Part shown: positions 60,486 through 64,000 of the stretch, one piece after another | Layout: every line of letters starts with the position of its first letter | Numbering within the stretch: position 1 is the first letter of the stretch | NCBI GenBank assembly: GCA_016946835.1 | Contig: JACVTC010000161.1 | Location: 58,501-122,500, forward strand | Length of the DNA stretch: 64,000 bases | Source of the DNA: Neocallimastix lanati (nom. inval.) | Taxonomy: Eukaryota > Neocallimastigomycota > Neocallimastigomycetes > Neocallimastigales > Neocallimastigaceae | Direction: 5' to 3' | Made by a program: the position numbers and the translations under genes | Notes under the pieces: model-generated | What the model was told of the DNA's origin: nothing | The model's input: only the letters and a program-made list of their open reading frames with translations | The model's database searches: none

Positions 60486-62924
60486 TAAACTATATATATT
60501 CTATAATAAATATAGCATAGTTATAGCATATATATATATATATATATATATCAAATATATACATGCTTCATATTATTTATAATTAATTAATTAAAATTTG
60601 GATTTTTGTTTTTTTCATTCAGTATTCTTTACATTTTACTTTTTTATATTAAATATATATATATATTTAATAATAATTATAAATATTTCTTATTAAAAAA
60701 AAAATTATAATATTTTATTAGTGGCTTTTGAGATGTTTATTTAAAAAAAAAAATCGTTAAAACTAAGCAATAATTTATAAATAATAGAATAATAATTAAT
60801 ATCACTTTGTATTTATAATAAAAATAATAAAACATAATATATAATAAATATTAATAAAACTATTAATAAAACTAATAATAAAACTAGTAATTTTAAATAT
60901 ATTTATATATAATTATTTATTAATATTTTTATTAATATGATAGTGATAGATATTATTCATTTCATGTTATATATTTCAAGTTATAATAACAATAATTTTT
61001 TAAAGCTTTCAATTAAAGGTGCTTTCACAATAAATGCTGTTCTCTCTCAACCTTAAAAATAAAAAATTGTTGTAAAATTTATTGTTGAATATATTAACAA
61101 TATATATATATCTATATATATATTTAACTTAATTTTCGGTTCATGAAAATTGGTAATCCATTAATAACTTAAAAGAATCGATTATTTTTCGCCTTATTTC
61201 TATTATGGTAATATTCATTAAATTGAATTTAATGGATAAATCTTTTAGAAAAGTTATTATTAATTTATTATTATTATTTTTTTTTTTTTTTTTTTTAAAG
61301 AAGAGTTTTATTATTATAAGTATGTATACAATGTCTTGAGTATTATATACATATAAAAGGATATATTATTGATTTCTATTTTTTTTTTGTGTTTCTATAT
61401 AAATTAAATAATTAGATGCTTCTAGCTAGTGAGAAATTCCAATTGAATGATATATAAAAGAATCATATCAAATCTATTTTTGTAATGTTTAAATATTAAT
61501 GAACTAAAGAATTTAAGACTCTTTTTTTCAAGAAAATCAAAAAAAAAAAAAAAAAAAAAATGGAATAAAAAAAAAGGGAAAAAAAAAATTAAAGTATACA
61601 TGTATCTAAAGGAGGACATTATTAAATCAAATTGAGTAAGGTATTGTATTAAAAACAAGGTATTAAAAGGAATTAGTTAATTATAATAAATTAATATATA
61701 TATATATATATTTTCCTTTTCCAGAAAATTATTAAATATTAATTACTATGTAGCAAAATATACCATGATGAATGAAAAATATACTGAAAATAAGATTTAA
61801 GAGAATAAGTTTCTATTTTGAAACTTTAATTCTAATATATATATATTAAATTTTTAAAATATATAAAAGTCAAAAAAAAAAAAAAAAAAAAAAGAAAAAA
61901 TAAAAAAAGAATAAAAATAAAAATAAAATAAAAAAATTAAAATAATGTAAAAAAAAAAAAAAAAAAGGAATACAATATTTATTTTTTAAAAATTATGGTT
62001 TTTTTTTTCTCTTTTTGATATGATTTTAAAGTTGAAAAACAACTAGCCTAGATTCTTTAAATATATTTATAAAAGAAAAAAAAACCACATACATCCGAAA
62101 AAAAAATAACATACAATAAAAATTTTAAAAAAAAAAAAAATTATGTTTCTGTCACTGTCACAGTTCTAGCATATAAATGTCCATTTATTTTGTGACTTAA
62201 CATAAATTTATGTTAACCTGCTTTATGATTTAACATAAATATATGTTAATTTATTTTGTGACATAACATAATAAATTAGATGTATTACTCACATTTGATT
62301 ATACATATAATATAATATAATATAATAAAATATTTAATCAAAATATAATTAAATTATATTATTAAATAAATAGATAATAAATAAAATTTCCTTTTGATTG
62401 ATTGAAAAATAAATTAAATAAAATGAAATAATTTAATTTTTTTTTTTTTTTTTTATTATTTCATAAAATAAAATTAATTTTTAATTTAATTATTAATACT
62501 TCATCGAATATATTCATTAATTAATTATGTATAAAATGACAAAAAAAAAAAAAAATTAAATAAATAAATTAATAAAAAGTAAATAATAAATAAATAAATA
62601 AATAATAAATAGATAAATAATGACTAAATAATTAATTAAATAATTAATTAAATAATGAATGAATAAATAAATAAATAATAACTGAATAAATAAATTAATG
62701 AATTAATAGTTTTTAAAGTTTATTATAATAATTTGTTGAACGTCATAAAAATCTTTTATTAAATTATTTCTTTTTTTAGGAACTTTCCGTTATCTGAACG
62801 GCAACTAAAAAAAAAATTCCAAATTGAATAATTAAATAATAATAATAGAAAATGTTAATAATAATTAAATAATTAATAATTAATAAACAATACATAATGG
62901 AATCATTAATAATTAAAAAAAAAA
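60485..62924. other. AT-rich intergenic DNA
   Basis: No gene. TA-dinucleotide runs (60530-60552), A tracts (61541-61560, 61873-61893) and a palindromic TTAACATAAATATATGTTAA near 62227, with a relative at 62198. Confidence 0.5.
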
Positions 62925-63055
62925 AAAAGTATTTATTAATAAATAATAAAAAAGAGTATTTATTAATAAATAATAAAAAAGAGTATTTATTAATAAATAA
63001 TAAAAAAGAGTATTTATTAATAAATAATAGAAAGAGTATTTATTAATAAATAATT
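62925..63055. repeat. 27-bp tandem repeat, five copies
   Basis: Unit containing GAGTATTTATTAATAAATAA, each copy near identical; T/A only apart from one or two G. Confidence 0.92.
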
Positions 63056-63211
63056 GAATAATAAATAGTGGAATAATAATTAAATAATAGAAAGTAGTAC
63101 AAATGGAGGTTGAACTACTTTAGAAATTAAATTCAATTCATTTAAATTTTTTTATTTTTTATTTTATACATAATATTTAAAATTTTTTAATATTCAAAAA
63201 AGATTTAGAAA

Positions 63212-63306
<95 letters not shown>

Positions 63307-64000
63307 AAAAAATAAATGAATAATAATAATATTATTAATAAATTTTAAATAATAATAAAATAAATAATATTAATTATATTAATATTATATTGTATTATAT
63401 AAATTATATTATATATATTATATATAATATATATAATATATATAATATAATTTATATAATACATTATATTATTTTTTATTTGTTCTATTTAATAGGAATG
63501 GAAATGAATTTAATTATTTCATCAAAAGAAAAATATTAATTTTAATTACATTTAATGTCATATATTAATTATATGGATATAATATATTTTATATAATATG
63601 TTATATATTAATAATATATTAAATAATATATATAATATATTTTATATAATTTTAATTTTTAAAAAATTTAAATTAAATATAAAAAAAATTTTTTTTATTT
63701 TTTTTTTTAATTTTTTTTCTTTTATTTAATTCCATAGAAAAGGAAAAAAAAAAAAAATAAATAAAAATAAAGTATTTTAATTCTTTTTATTTTTTTTTAT
63801 TTTTTAGAAAACAAATTTTATTTATATTTTATTATTCTAATTTATTTTATTGTCATTTATAACATTTTTTAAAAAAGAAAAATAACCACATTGTAGTATA
63901 AAAGAAATCATAATTTATGTATATTTTTCGGTTTAAACTATTTAAATTCTTTTAAAAAAAGATATCAAAATACCTAAAATAACTCAAAGATAAAATAAAA
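63056..64000. other. AT-rich DNA with an (AAAT)n tract
   Basis: (AAAT)n of about 24 units at 63209-63307, TA-rich palindromic stretches at 63355-63470 and 63570-63650. No gene found to the end of the window. Confidence 0.6.

Noticed and set aside
61422-61658. 78-residue minus-strand frame with poly-Phe
   Set aside because: Built on an A-run; no coding features.

Overview
This window is about 80-85% A+T. It reads as a retrotransposon-filled nuclear segment of a very AT-rich eukaryote. My best guess is an early-diverging fungus of the anaerobic gut type (Neocallimastigomycota). The reasons are the extreme A+T, huge TTA/ATA triplet tracts, Asn/Lys-rich proteins, Ty3/gypsy elements and a decayed ankyrin-repeat gene with TPLFxAC / NKDLVEYLV repeats. 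The assignment is inference; other AT-rich protists are not excluded. No intact host protein-coding gene is visible.

Layout. Five near-identical tRNA-Gly(TCC) genes (214-284 minus; 14096, 36278, 41442 and 50782 plus) punctuate the first 51 kb. Between them lie stacked solo LTRs. At least 14 belong to one superfamily (TGTAA...TTACA ends, 680-1010 bp, 340 bp in one deleted copy), mostly with 5-bp target-site duplications. Four of the five tRNA genes have such an LTR ending 15-18 bp upstream of the mature 5' end, which is the spacing produced by Ty3-type targeting of the RNA polymerase III start site. Other terminal-repeat families (TGATACG...CGTATCA; a ~1.15-kb family ending GTGACA) fill the gaps.

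Three complete-length Ty3/gypsy elements sit in this array. Element A (19488-27080, plus) is much richer in G+C than everything around it and is broken by three TGA codons and two frameshifts. Element C (28510-35259, minus) has 675-bp LTRs that look almost identical, a CCHC gag and a 1200-residue pol reading frame. It is inserted at the junction of two solo LTRs. Element B (43723-50714, minus) has 736-bp LTRs and a perfect 5-bp duplication, and is nested inside a solo LTR that itself abuts the fifth tRNA gene. B and C both carry, directly before the gag stop codon, a canonical -1 ribosomal frameshift heptamer followed at 7-8 nt by a stable structure: an 8-bp hairpin in B and a predicted H-type pseudoknot in C.

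From 51 kb to the end the sequence is AT-rich intergenic DNA. It contains a tRNA-like/SINE-like element with an A-rich tail, a short Copia-like LTR element inserted in a giant TTA microsatellite, another giant ATA tract, several minisatellites, an ankyrin-repeat pseudogene (58210-59039, minus) and an unidentified decayed coding stretch near 59.8-60.3 kb.
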